A DNA stretch of 64,000 nucleotides from Lasioglossum baleicum (taxonomy: Eukaryota; Arthropoda; Insecta; Hymenoptera; Halictidae), in NCBI RefSeq assembly GCF_051020765.1, contig NW_027469604.1:1-64000 (forward strand), written 5' to 3'. The notes under the pieces are model-generated. The model worked only from the letters and a program-made list of their open reading frames with translations, was not told where the DNA came from and ran no database searches. A program made the position numbers and the translations under genes. Positions 50,401 to 61,490 of the stretch are shown piece by piece (the stretch's first letter is position 1; the number at the start of each line of letters is the position of its first letter).

Positions 50401-52822
50401 TCTAGATACAACGGGTTAGCGTATCGGAAATTGAGGCCTCCGATAAAGACCATGTCTTCATACAAATATGTAACGTCCTGCAAAGCTTCGACACTGTACT
50501 TTAACATTCATTCCGTGAATTAAGGTGTCTACTCGCAGTACTGTTCAGCGGATTGACTCCTGGAATACCTGGGTTACTCATGGGATCACAGGATAGGTGA
50601 AGTCATTGAGTTAGCCATTTCTCTCTCACAGAAGGTGGTAACATTCTCGATCTCTTTCATACTCCATCTTCCTATTCATACATGATATTAAGGTGCCCGT
50701 TACTGATATATATACTAATTTGTATCTCTGAACACGTAGTTATACCCTCGACACAGCGGGGTAGGTTGGGGGAAAGTATGGCCCGCGTTATTAAGTTTGA
50801 CTTTTTACCAATACGTAACAATCTACAACGGCTTGACTCTGTATATTGACAATTCTATAGTCAATTCTGTTCAGCGGATTTACTCCCGCACTTCCTCATT
50901 TGTCTCTCGCAATCACGGGATAGGAGAAGCTATAGACCCATGTATATAATCTACTACATAGGCTGCTTCGAAGGTATGGCTCTCGGTAAAAAGTATAAAC
51001 CTATGAGAATAGGTAAATTTCTACAACCGTTGGACGCTGTACTTTAATATTCGAGCAGTGAATTAAGACGTCTATTACCAATACTGTGCAGCGTATTTAC
51101 ACCCGTAATACATGGTTTTTCTTCTCTGAATCACAGGACGTATGAAGCTATTGACATAGCCGTTCAAGTCTCAATGAATGTTGTGTCTTTCTCGATCGGT
51201 TTGACGCCCGAGCTTCTTATTCATAATGAAATTAAGGTCTCTGACACTAAAGTGAGTACTAATTTCATCCTCCGAACACAAAGTCATACTCTCGTTACGG
51301 CAGGATTGTTCCGCGGTAGGTAAGGCTTTCTGTATAAAGTTTTCATCTACACTAATGGGTAAAGTTCTGCATAGGTTTGGCGCTACACCCTAATATTCAT
51401 ACCGTGATTTAAGACGTCTGATGCCAGATGTTTACAACCGTTTGACTCCGGGAATACCTTGTTTGACCTTCGCAATAAAAGGATAGGTAGCTATTGATCA
51501 AGAAGTTCGCCTCGCGAAGAAGGTGGTAACGTTGTGGATCGATTTGTCCGTCGCCCTCCTAATTCGTACGTGATGATAAGGTGTTCGTCTCTAAAATGCC
51601 TACTAAACTGTATCCTTGGACACGCAATTATTATCTCGATACAGCGCATTAGGTCCTCGGAAGGTATTGTATTCAGTAAAAAGAATAGCTTAATACGAAT
51701 TGGTACTGTCCTCCGACGGAGTGACTCACTTCATTAATATTCATGCGGTGAATTTAGGTGTCTACTGCCAATACTGGTCAGCGAATTTACTCAGGGAATG
51801 GCTCAACTGACTCATGCAATCATATAATCGGTGAAGCTCCTGCCTTAGTCGCACCATTGTCAAAATAGGGGGTAACGTTTTTGTACGATTTGACCCTCCA
51901 TCTTCCTATTGATACACTCAATTAAAATGTCCGTTCTCAAAATTGACTTCTAATTTGTGCCCATGAACACTTAGCAAGACACTTGCTGCAGTGGGTTAGG
52001 TTCCCGGAGGGTAAGGTATCCTGTATGAAGTTTGAGCCTATACCAGTAGGTAACGTTCTACGATGGTTGGAATCATCATATTGCTACTTACACCGTAAAT
52101 TAGGGTGTGCATTTCCAATACCCTTCAGCGGTTGTAAGCCCGGAATACCTAGTTTGACTCTCCCAAGCACAGGATAGCTGAAGCTACCAACTTGGCCATT
52201 CAATTCTCACAGAACGTGGTATCGTTTCCGGTCGGTTTTGATCATCGATCTTCTAATTCATGCATCAAATTAAGGTGCTCGTTACCAATTGAATAATATT
52301 TCGTACCCCCTGAACACGGTGTTACACTCTCGATACAGCGGGTCAATGTCTCAGAGGGTAAGGGCATGTTATAAACACATTTAACACTACACGAATGGTT
52401 AATGTTCTACAACGGTATTACGGTCTGGTTTAATATTCAAACCGTGAATTGAGGTGTCTATTTCCAATGCTGCACAGCACATTCTGATCACGTAATATCT
52501 TGTTTAACTTTCGGAATCACAAGATATGTGAAGATATTGACATAGCCGATAGTCCCCCGCAGACGGTTGTAACTTTCTTGAACGCTTTGACACTCGAACC
52601 TCCTATTCTTATATGAAAAGATGGTGTCCGCCTGCTAAAATGCATTCTAGTGTGTCTATTTATACACGGAGTTATACTATCCATACGGCGGGGTTAAATT
52701 CTCGGACGGTAAGGCTTTCTGAGAAACGTTTGACTATATAGCAATTGGTAACGTTCTCAAGCGGTTTGACGTTCTTCTTTACCATTCAAACCATGAATTA
52801 GGGTGTCTATTGGCAATACCCT
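47402..52822 (+). repeat. Array block 11, plus orientation, most rearranged internally
   Basis: About 15.7 unit lengths. At about 47,781 the sequence passes from the B-half element CTCCGACGGTTTGATC into the A-to-B continuation CATCGATATTCTAGTTCATC, omitting about 169 bp (one half A). At about 49,915 CGTCACTACTG steps back to CCATTGCCGTTCGATTCTC, duplicating roughly 110-120 bp. Deletions are also seen at about 50,850-50,865 and 50,935-50,975. Confidence 0.88.
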
Positions 52823-52834
52823 TCCAGAAAGTGC
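52812..52834. other. Inversion joint J1, copy 3 (plus to minus)
   Basis: Plus TCTATTGGCAATACC passes into minus CTTCCAGAAAGTGCCCACC. The minus arm continues GTCGTGATTCAGGAAGTCAA and GCCTGGTATTCC, echoing the variants at the other two J1 copies (16,328 and 37,165). Confidence 0.85.
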
Positions 52835-55800
52835 CCACCATCTTTGAGATTCGTGCGGCTGAGTCAATAGCTTCGCCTGTAGTCGTGATTCAGGAAGTCA
52901 AGCCTGGTATTCCAGGAGTAAATCTGATGAACAGTATTGGCAATGTAAACCTTAATTCACCGCATGAACATTTTAGTTCAGTGTCAAACCGTTTGAGAAC
53001 GTTACCAATTGGAATAAGGTCAAACTCTTTACTGGAGACTTAACCCTCCGAAGGCCTAACCCGCTGTACCGAGTGTATAGCATGGAGTACAGAGGATCAA
53101 ATTATTATATGTTTTAGTGGCGGGCACCTTAACCTCATATACGAATTAGATGATCGGGTGTCAAACCGTTCGATATCGTTAGAACATTCTGTGAGAGGCG
53201 AAAGGCTAAGTCAATAGCGTCACTTATCGTGCGATTCCGCGAATGAAACCAACTATTCCGGGAATAAATCCACAGAACAGTATTGGTATTAGACACCATA
53301 ATGCACGGCTTACATGTTAAAGAAGAGCGTCAATTCGATTAAGAACGATATCAATTGCTGTGAGGTCTATCGTTTTGCCGAATACCTTACCCTCTGAACA
53401 ACTAACCAGCTGGACCTAGAGTATAACATTGTGTTCAGAGGGACGAATTAGAATAAATTTTAGTGATGGTCACCCTAACTTCATGAACGAGTCAGTTGAT
53501 TCATGGCCAAGCCGCTCGAGATCGTTGCGGCCTTATGTGAGAGTCGAACGTCTAAGCCAATCGCTGCACGTATCCCATGATTCGGAGAGTCAAACCGGGT
53601 ATTGTTGGAGTAAATCCGCAAACTGCATGGCCAATAGACATATCAATTTACGGTTTGCATAGTATTGGAAAGCGTCAAACCATCTGACATCATTGCCAAT
53701 TGGAATAAAGTCAAACAGATTACAGATGGCCTTACCAACGGAGAAGCAAACTAGCTGTTTCGAGAGTATATCTGCGTGATCAGAGGAAGAAATATGTCTT
53801 CATTTTGGTTGCGAGCACCTTAGCTTCATGCATGAATTAGAAGCTAGCGGATCAAACCGCTGGTGAACGTTACCACCTTCTGTGAGAGACGAACGGCTAT
53901 GTCAACAACTTCACCTATCCTGTGGTTCCGTGAGTCAAACCAGGTACTCCGGCAAGGAATTCGCTGTGCAACATTGGCATTGGACACCCTAATTCGCTGA
54001 ACAAAATTCATAGTACAGAGTCAAACCGTTGTAGAACGTTATCTATTAATATGCATTTAGAATTTTATGCGAATACCTTACCTTCCATGAACCTAACCCG
54101 TCGTTGCGAGTGTCTTGCTTCGAGCTGACGGAAACAAATTATTAGACGTTATAGCAGACCAATGCGTTACATTTTTGTATGAATAGGAAAATCGAGAGTC
54201 AATCCTTTCGAAATCGTTACCATGGTCTTTGAGAGACGAACGTCTGTGTCACTGTCTTCACCTATCCTGTGGTTCTGAGAGTCTAACCAGGCATTCAGGG
54301 ATTAAATCCACTGTACAGGACGGGCATTAAAATCCCGACTTCCCGGTATAGGCTTTAAAGTGGAGAGTCACACAGTTGCACAACGCTACCTATTGGTACT
54401 GAGTTTAATATTTCACAGGACGTCGTACCTTCGGCGAAGATAGCCCGCTGTATCGGGAGTATTACATCGTGATTAGAGAAAAACGTTAGTTTACATTTTA
54501 GTGACGGCATTCAAATTTCAAGTATGTATTATACGGTATATTGTTGAGCAGATTTTGACCGTAGCCACAGCCTATGACATTCGAACAGCTAAGTCAATAG
54601 CTTCACATATCCTGTGTTTGAGAGAGTGATTCCAGGTATTCCCGGAGTAAATCCGCAGAACAGTATTAGCAATGGAAACCTTATTTCACGGCTTTAATAT
54701 TAATGCAGACCCTCAATCGATTGCCGAACGCTACCTATTACTATAGAGTAGAACACTTTGGCGATAGCCTTGCCTTCTGAGAAGCTATCAAGCCGCTTAT
54801 AGGGTATATCTTGGTGCTCAGAGAAGAAAACTAGTAAACATTTTAGTGTCGAGCACCGTAATTTCATTGATTAATTATAACGTCGCGTGGGATACGCTTC
54901 TAGAACGATACCACATTCTATGAGGGTCGCAGAGCTAAGTCCACAGCATCACCTATCCCTTGACTCCGAGAGTCAAACATGGAAATGCAGGAGTAAATCT
55001 GCTGTACAATATCGCCATTGAAAACCCTACCTCACGGTGTAAATATTAAAGTACAGCGTCACTCAGGTGTGCAACGTTACCTATTGCTGTAGTGTCTAAC
55101 TATTCACCGAAGGCCGTTCCATCCGAAAAGCTAACCCGCTGAATCGAGAGTATAACTCCGTGGCTAGAGAATCAAAATAGTATAAATTTTGGTAACTGGA
55201 AACAAAATCCCATCTATGTATCAGAAGTTCGAGAAGAAATCTCTTCCAGAACGTTCCCGCCTTCTTTGAGAATCGCACAAGTACGTCAATAGCTTCACGT
55301 ATCGTGATTCCGAGCGTGAAACCAGGTAATCCGTAAGTGAATCCGCTGATCAGCATTGCAACAGAGACCTTAATTTACGGTATGAATATTATAGAAGATA
55401 GTCTATCCGTCGTGGCAATTACCAATTCGTATATAATCATCCTTTTACGGAAGGTATTACCTTCGGTGAAGCTAGCCCGCTGTATCGAGAGTATATATTT
55501 GTGTTCAGAGATGCAAATTGTTATACATTTTAGTGACAGGCATCTTAATTTCATGTGTGAATTAGAAGATTGAGACTCAAACCTGTCGCAATCGCTTTCA
55601 TCTTCATTGAGAATAGAACGGCCGAGTCGTTAGCTTCACCTATCCTGTTATTCCGATAGTCAAACCGGGTATTCCAGGAGGAAATCCACTGAACAGTTTT
55701 GACAATAGACACCTTTATTTAGGGTATGAATATTAAAGTAAAACGTAAAACCGTTTAAGAACGTTACCGATTGGCATAACGACACACTATTCACCTGATA

Positions 55801-57705
55801 CCTTACCTTCAGCGAACGTAATCCGTTGTATCGAGGGTATAGCTTCGTGGCCAGCAAAACAAATTAGTAGAAATTTTAGCGACTGGCACCTTTACTTCGT
55901 GTATGAATTAGAAGATCGATTGTCGAACCGTTCGAGATTGTCACCACCATCATTGTGGGTCGGACGTCTAAGTCAGTAGCTTCATGCATCCTGTGATTCA
56001 GAAAGACAATCGAAATATTCTAGGATTAAATCCGCAGAACGGTATTGGCAATAGATACATGATATAACGGTTTGAACATTAAAATGGTGTGTCACCCCGT
56101 ACGAGATCGTTACTAATTGCTATAACGTTATACGATTTACCGTATGTCTTACGGTCCGACAAGCTATCCCGCCGTATCCAGATTATACCAACGTATTTAG
56201 CGAAACACATTAGTATATACTTTAGTGAAGGCATCTTAATTTCGTGCATGAATTAGGAGGTCGGGTGTAAAACAGTTCGTGACCGTAATCACCTTCTATG
56301 GTATTCGAACACCTAAGTCAGTAGCTTCAACTGTCCTGTTTCCCGAGAGGTAATCCGGGACTGAATGCGCCGTACAGTAGTGGCATTAGATACCTTAATT
56401 CGCGGATTGGATATTAAAATATAGCGTCACGCCGTGTGAAAACGGTACCAATTGCTATATAGTTAAACGTGTCGCTTTACAGAAGACATTATACACCGAA
56501 AAACTAATCAACTGTACCGAGTGTATAACTTCTTGTCCATGGGAATCTCTTTAACATACATTATAGTGATTTCATGTTAAGTTCATGAATGAATTAGGTG
56601 ATCGAGGGTAAATCAGTCCGTGACAGTTACCACATTCAATGATATCCAAACAGCTATGTCAATAGTTTCTCATATCCTGTGTTTCCGAGAGTCATATCAG
56701 GTATTCCAGGAACAAATCTGCTCAGTACTTTTGGCAATTGACACCTTAATTCAAGGCATGATTGCTAATGTAGTGAGTCAAGCCGTTGGAGAACATTATC
56801 AGTTCGCATAAGGTCATTCATTTTACCGAGTACCTTACCTTCCGTGATGCTAACCCGTCGTATCGAGAGTATAGCTACATGATTAAGAAAACACATTAGT
56901 ATACAATTTACTGACGATTCCTTTAATGCATGTATGAATAAGAAGATCGAGTGTCAAACGGTTAGAGGACGGTGCCACCTTCTGTGAGAGTCGAACCGAT
57001 AAGTCAACGGTTGTACGTATCCTGGTATTCCGAGAGGCAAACTAGCTACTCCGGCAATAAATGCCCCGATCAGTATTAGTAATAAACACCTTAATTCTCG
57101 GAATGAATATTAATGCAGACCGTCATACCTTTGTAGATCGTTACGTAATTGAATAAAATTATACGTTTTACAGAATATCTAACCTTCCGAGAAGATGATT
57201 CCCTATATCCAGGGCATTACTTCGTGTTCAGAGGAGCAAATTACAATACACTTTGGCGACGGGCACCTTAATTCAAAGTACGAATTTGAAGATGGAGGGA
57301 TAAACCGTTCGTGAGCGATACCACCTAAATTGAGAGACGAACGGCGAAGTTAATAGCGTCACGTTTCCAGTGATTCGGAGAGTGAATGCAGGTATTGCCG
57401 GAGTACATCCGTTGTACTTTTTTTTTTTTTATTGTCAGGAGACATCTTAATTCACGGTTTGAGTAGTAAAGAAGTGTCCAACTGATTTAGCGCATAGCCA
57501 ATTGGTATAAAGGCAAGCACATTAGAGATGGCCTTATCTACGGAGAAATAGACCTGCCGTTTCATGAATATAACCTCGTGTTCCCAGGCATGAACTCGTA
57601 TACGATTTAGTGCCGAGCACAGCAATTTCATGCATGATTTAGTAGATGGAGGGAAAAACCGTTCGGGAGCGATACCATCTTCTTTGACATTCCAACGGCT
57701 AACTC
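52823..57705 (-). repeat. Array block 12, minus orientation
   Basis: About 14.1 units. The only long homopolymer of the window, T13 at 57,418-57,430, lies near its right end. A GTCATACTC-like variant occurs near 55,780. No gene is seen. Confidence 0.9.
57418..57430. repeat. T13 homopolymer tract
   Basis: Thirteen consecutive T lie between CCGTTGTAC and ATTGTCAGGAGACATC. The unit normally reads CTGTACAGTATTGGCAATAGA there, so the tract replaces about two bases. No other homopolymer of this length was noticed in the window. There is no associated insert, target-site duplication or poly(A)-bearing element that I can see. It could be slippage expansion, a relic of a retroposed insert or a sequencing artefact. 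Confidence 0.9.
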
Positions 57706-57715
57706 CAATACTGAT
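57695..57715. other. Orientation switch, minus to plus
   Basis: Minus CTTTGACATTCCAACGGCTAA (consensus CTTTGAGAGTCGAACGGCTA) passes through AACTCCAATACTGATCAGCG into plus sequence (consensus TTGCCAATACTGTTCAGCG). The word CAATA is common to the minus consensus AGTCAATAGC and the plus consensus GCCAATACTG, so 5 bp of homology lie at the joint. This joint is not near the palindrome. Confidence 0.8.
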
Positions 57716-60700
57716 CAGCGTTTATACTTCCGGAATACCTGGTTGGACTCTCCGACTCTCGGTATATGTGAAGCTATAAACTTACACGGTTGACCCTCAC
57801 AGAAGGTGGTAACGTACTCGAACGGTTTGACACTCAATCTTCTAATTAAGTTTAGAAATAAAGGTGACCGTCACCAAAATGGAAGTTAATTTGATCCTCT
57901 GAACAGGATTTTATACTCCCAATACAGTGGGCTAAGTTCTGAAAGCGTATGGTCTTCGGTAAATGGTTTGACTTTATACCAAAAATTGACGTTCTAAAAC
58001 GGTTTCACGCTCTACTGCAATATTCAAATCGTGAATTACGGTGTCCATTGCCAATATTGTGCAGCAGATTCACACCAGGAATAAATGGCATGACTCTCGG
58101 AATAACAGGATTGGTGAAGCTATTGTTTAAGCGGTTCGACTCCGGAAGAGGGTGGCAACGTTCGCGAGCGGTTTGACACTCGATCTTCTATTTCATACAT
58201 GAAATTAAGGTGCCCGTAACAAGAAGGACGACTAATTTCTTTCTCTGCACATATAGTTATACTCTTGTTCCGGCGGGTTGCCACTCCGAAGGTAAGCCTA
58301 TCGGTAAAACGAGTGACTTTGTTGCAATTGGTATCGCTCTCAAACTGTGTGACGCTCTATTTTAATATTGTGACCAGTGACTTAAGGTGTCCATTGCCAA
58401 TACTGGTCAGAAGATTTATTAACGGGATACCTGGATTGACATTCGGGTTCACTGGACAGATGAAGCTATTAACTTAGTCGTTCGTGTCTGACACATGGTG
58501 ATAGCGTTCGCTTACGGTTTTACCCTACATCTTTTAATCTATACATGAAATTAAGGTGCCCGTTACTGAAATGAGGACTAATTTTCTTTTCTGAATACGG
58601 GGTTGTACTCTCGATGGTGCGGGTTAAGTTCTCGGATGAAGCCTTTGATATTAAACAAATACGTAACATTCTACAAAGCTTAGACTGTGTACTTTAATAT
58701 TCAAACCGTGAAATAAAGTATACACTGCCTATAGTGTACAGCGGATTGACTACCGGAATAACTGGTTTGACTATCGGAATGACAGGACAGGTGAAGCTAT
58801 TGACCTAGCCGTTCGATGGTTTAAAAAGTTTGGTAAAGTTCTCGAACGGTTGTGGCACCGATGATCTAATTCATACATGAATTTAAGTGGCATCACTAAA
58901 ATGTCAATTAATCTGTTGCCCTGAATACGATGATATGCTCCCGATACGGAGGGTTAGGCTATCAGTGAGTGAGGTCATCAGTAAGACTTTTGACTATATA
59001 CCAATTGAAAGCGTTCTCAAACGGTTTGTCGCTCTACTGTAGCATTCAAACCGTGAATTACGTCGTCCATTGCCAATACCATTCAGGGTAATTACACCAG
59101 GAATACCTGGCTTCGCTCTCTGAATCACCGGATGGGCGAAGCTACAGTCTTGGCCGCACGACCCTCAAGGATAGTGGTTACGTTCTCGCAATGTCTCACA
59201 CACGATCATCTAATTCATACATGAAATTAGTCTGCTTGTCTTCAAAATGTATACTAATGTCCTTCTCTGAACACGAAGTGATACTCTCGGTTCGACGTGT
59301 TAGCGTCTCGGTAGATAAGGCTTTCGGTAAAAGGTATGTATGTATACCAGAGGGAGCCGATCGTCAACGGGTTGACGGTCTGCTTTAATATTCATAGTGT
59401 GGAATAAGGTGACTATTGCCAATACGCTTCAGCACACTTACCCCGGGTACCTGATTTGTTGTCTCGGCACCACAGGATTGGTGAAGCTATTGAATTACCC
59501 GTTCGAATCTCAAAGGAAGTGGCATCATTCGCGAACCGTTCGACACTCGACCTTCTAATTCATATTTGAAAATCAGGTGTGCTTTTGTTATAATGTGTAG
59601 CTATTTGTTTTCGTGAGCACAAAGCATAACACTCGCTACACTGCATTAATTTCTATGACGGTTGTGTGCTCGGTAAAAAGAGTGAATCTGTACCAAATGG
59701 TAACGTTTGTCGACGGATTGACCTTCTACTTTTAATACATACTGAGAATTAATGCGTCAAATGCCAACGCTACTCAGCGGATTTACTTCTGGTATACCTC
59801 GTGTGACTGTCGCCATCACAGGATCGGTGAAGCTATCGCCATAGCGTTTGGACCGCCAAAGAAGGTGGTTCCCTTCTGTGACGGTTTGACTCCTGATTTT
59901 GGTAATTTTAATGGTGCTCGTCTGCTAACATGTCTACTAATTTGTTTCCGTGAACATTAAGCAAGGCACAAGCTACAGCCGGTTCGGTTTTCGGACGGTA
60001 AGGTATTCGGAAAAGGAAAGACTATATATGAATTCTTACTTATCTTCCACGGTTTGTCTCTCGACCTTCTTATATATGCCGGGAATTAAGGTGTCCATTG
60101 TCAATGCAGTTCAGCCCGCTTACATCCGGAATACCTGGCTTGGCCCTCGGTATCACAGGATATGGGAAGCAATTGACTGAGCCTTTCGACCCACATACTG
60201 GGAGATAACGTTCTCGCACGGTTCGATCCTCTATCTCCTAATTCATACATGAAATTAAGGGGCCCATCACATGCATGTATAATAATTTGTTTCTCTGAAC
60301 GCAAAGTTACACTCTGAATACAGAAGTTTGAGATCTCGTAACGTCAGGCCTGGAGCACAAAGTTTGACTCTAAAGCAACTATTAATGTTCTCCGACGGTA
60401 TAATTCTATATCTTATTGATCAATACGTGAATTGTGTATTGCATCCAGAGTTGAGCGGATTTACTCCCGGAACGACTGGTGTGACTCTGGGAATCACAGG
60501 ATACGTGAAGATATTGCCATAGCTATGCGACACTCGAAAAAGGTGGTAACGTTTTCGAATGGTTTGACACCAGATCTTCTAATTCATACACGAAATCAAG
60601 GTGCCGGTCACTAAAATGTATACTAATTTGTATCTCTGATCACGAATTTATACCGTCGAGACAGATGATTAGGTTCACGGAGTGTAAGGTATTATGTACA

Positions 60701-61474
60701 ACGTTTGACATTATACAAGCTGGTGACATAATCCAACGGGTACTCGCTCTAACTTAACAATCAACCCGCGAATTGAGGTGTTAACTGCCAATAGTATGCA
60801 GCGGATATACTCCTGATATACCTGGTGTGACTCTCGGAAGCACAAGTGCAGGTCAAATTTTGCACTCAGCCGTACGACGTTGACAGAAAGTGATAACGTT
60901 CTCGAAATGGTTGACTCTCGATCTTCTTATTCATAAATGAATTTGTGGTGGCAGACACTAAAATGTACATTCATTTGTTTCTCTGAACAGGATATTAAAT
61001 CCACGATACAGAGCCTTACGTTCTCGGAAGGTAAGGTATACTGTAATGATTCTCACACTATGCCTATTGGTAACGATCTCATAAGGTTTGACCCTCTACA
61101 TTAATATTCATAACATGAATAAAGATATCTATTGCTCATAATGTTCTGCACATTTACTCCTGGCATACTAGGCTTGACTCTCGGAATCGCAATTATACGT
61201 GATGCTATTTACTCAGCCGTTCGACACTCAAACAAAGTGGTAACAATCTGGAACGGTACGAACCCCGATCTTCTAATTCATACGTAGAATTAAGGTGTCC
61301 GCCTGGTAAAATGTCCACTAATTTCTTTCCCTGGACCCAAAGTTGTACCCACGATACAGCGGGTAATTATCTCGGAAGGTAAGGTATCCGGTATGGAGTG
61401 TGACTTTACAGTAATTGGTAACAATGTCCAGCGGTTTGACTCTGTTCTTTAACATTCATACTGTGAGTTAAGAT
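57706..61474 (+). repeat. Array block 13, plus orientation
   Basis: About 10.9 units. Two successive copies near 59,565-59,690 and 59,905-60,050 carry the ACTAAGC-type half B. Small deletions occur near 58,640 (GGATGAAGCCTTTGATATTA) and near 59,910. Confidence 0.9.
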
Positions 61475-61490
61475 TCAATGTTACTGTTTG
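61462..61490. other. Orientation switch, plus to minus
   Basis: Plus ATTCATACTGTGAGTTAAG (consensus ATTCATACCGTGAATTAAG) is followed by a few ambiguous bases. Minus sequence then follows from TGTTACTGTTTGGTAGCAAG (consensus CGTTACCAATTGGTATAAAG). The minus side begins within about 10 bp of the palindrome. Confidence 0.8.
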
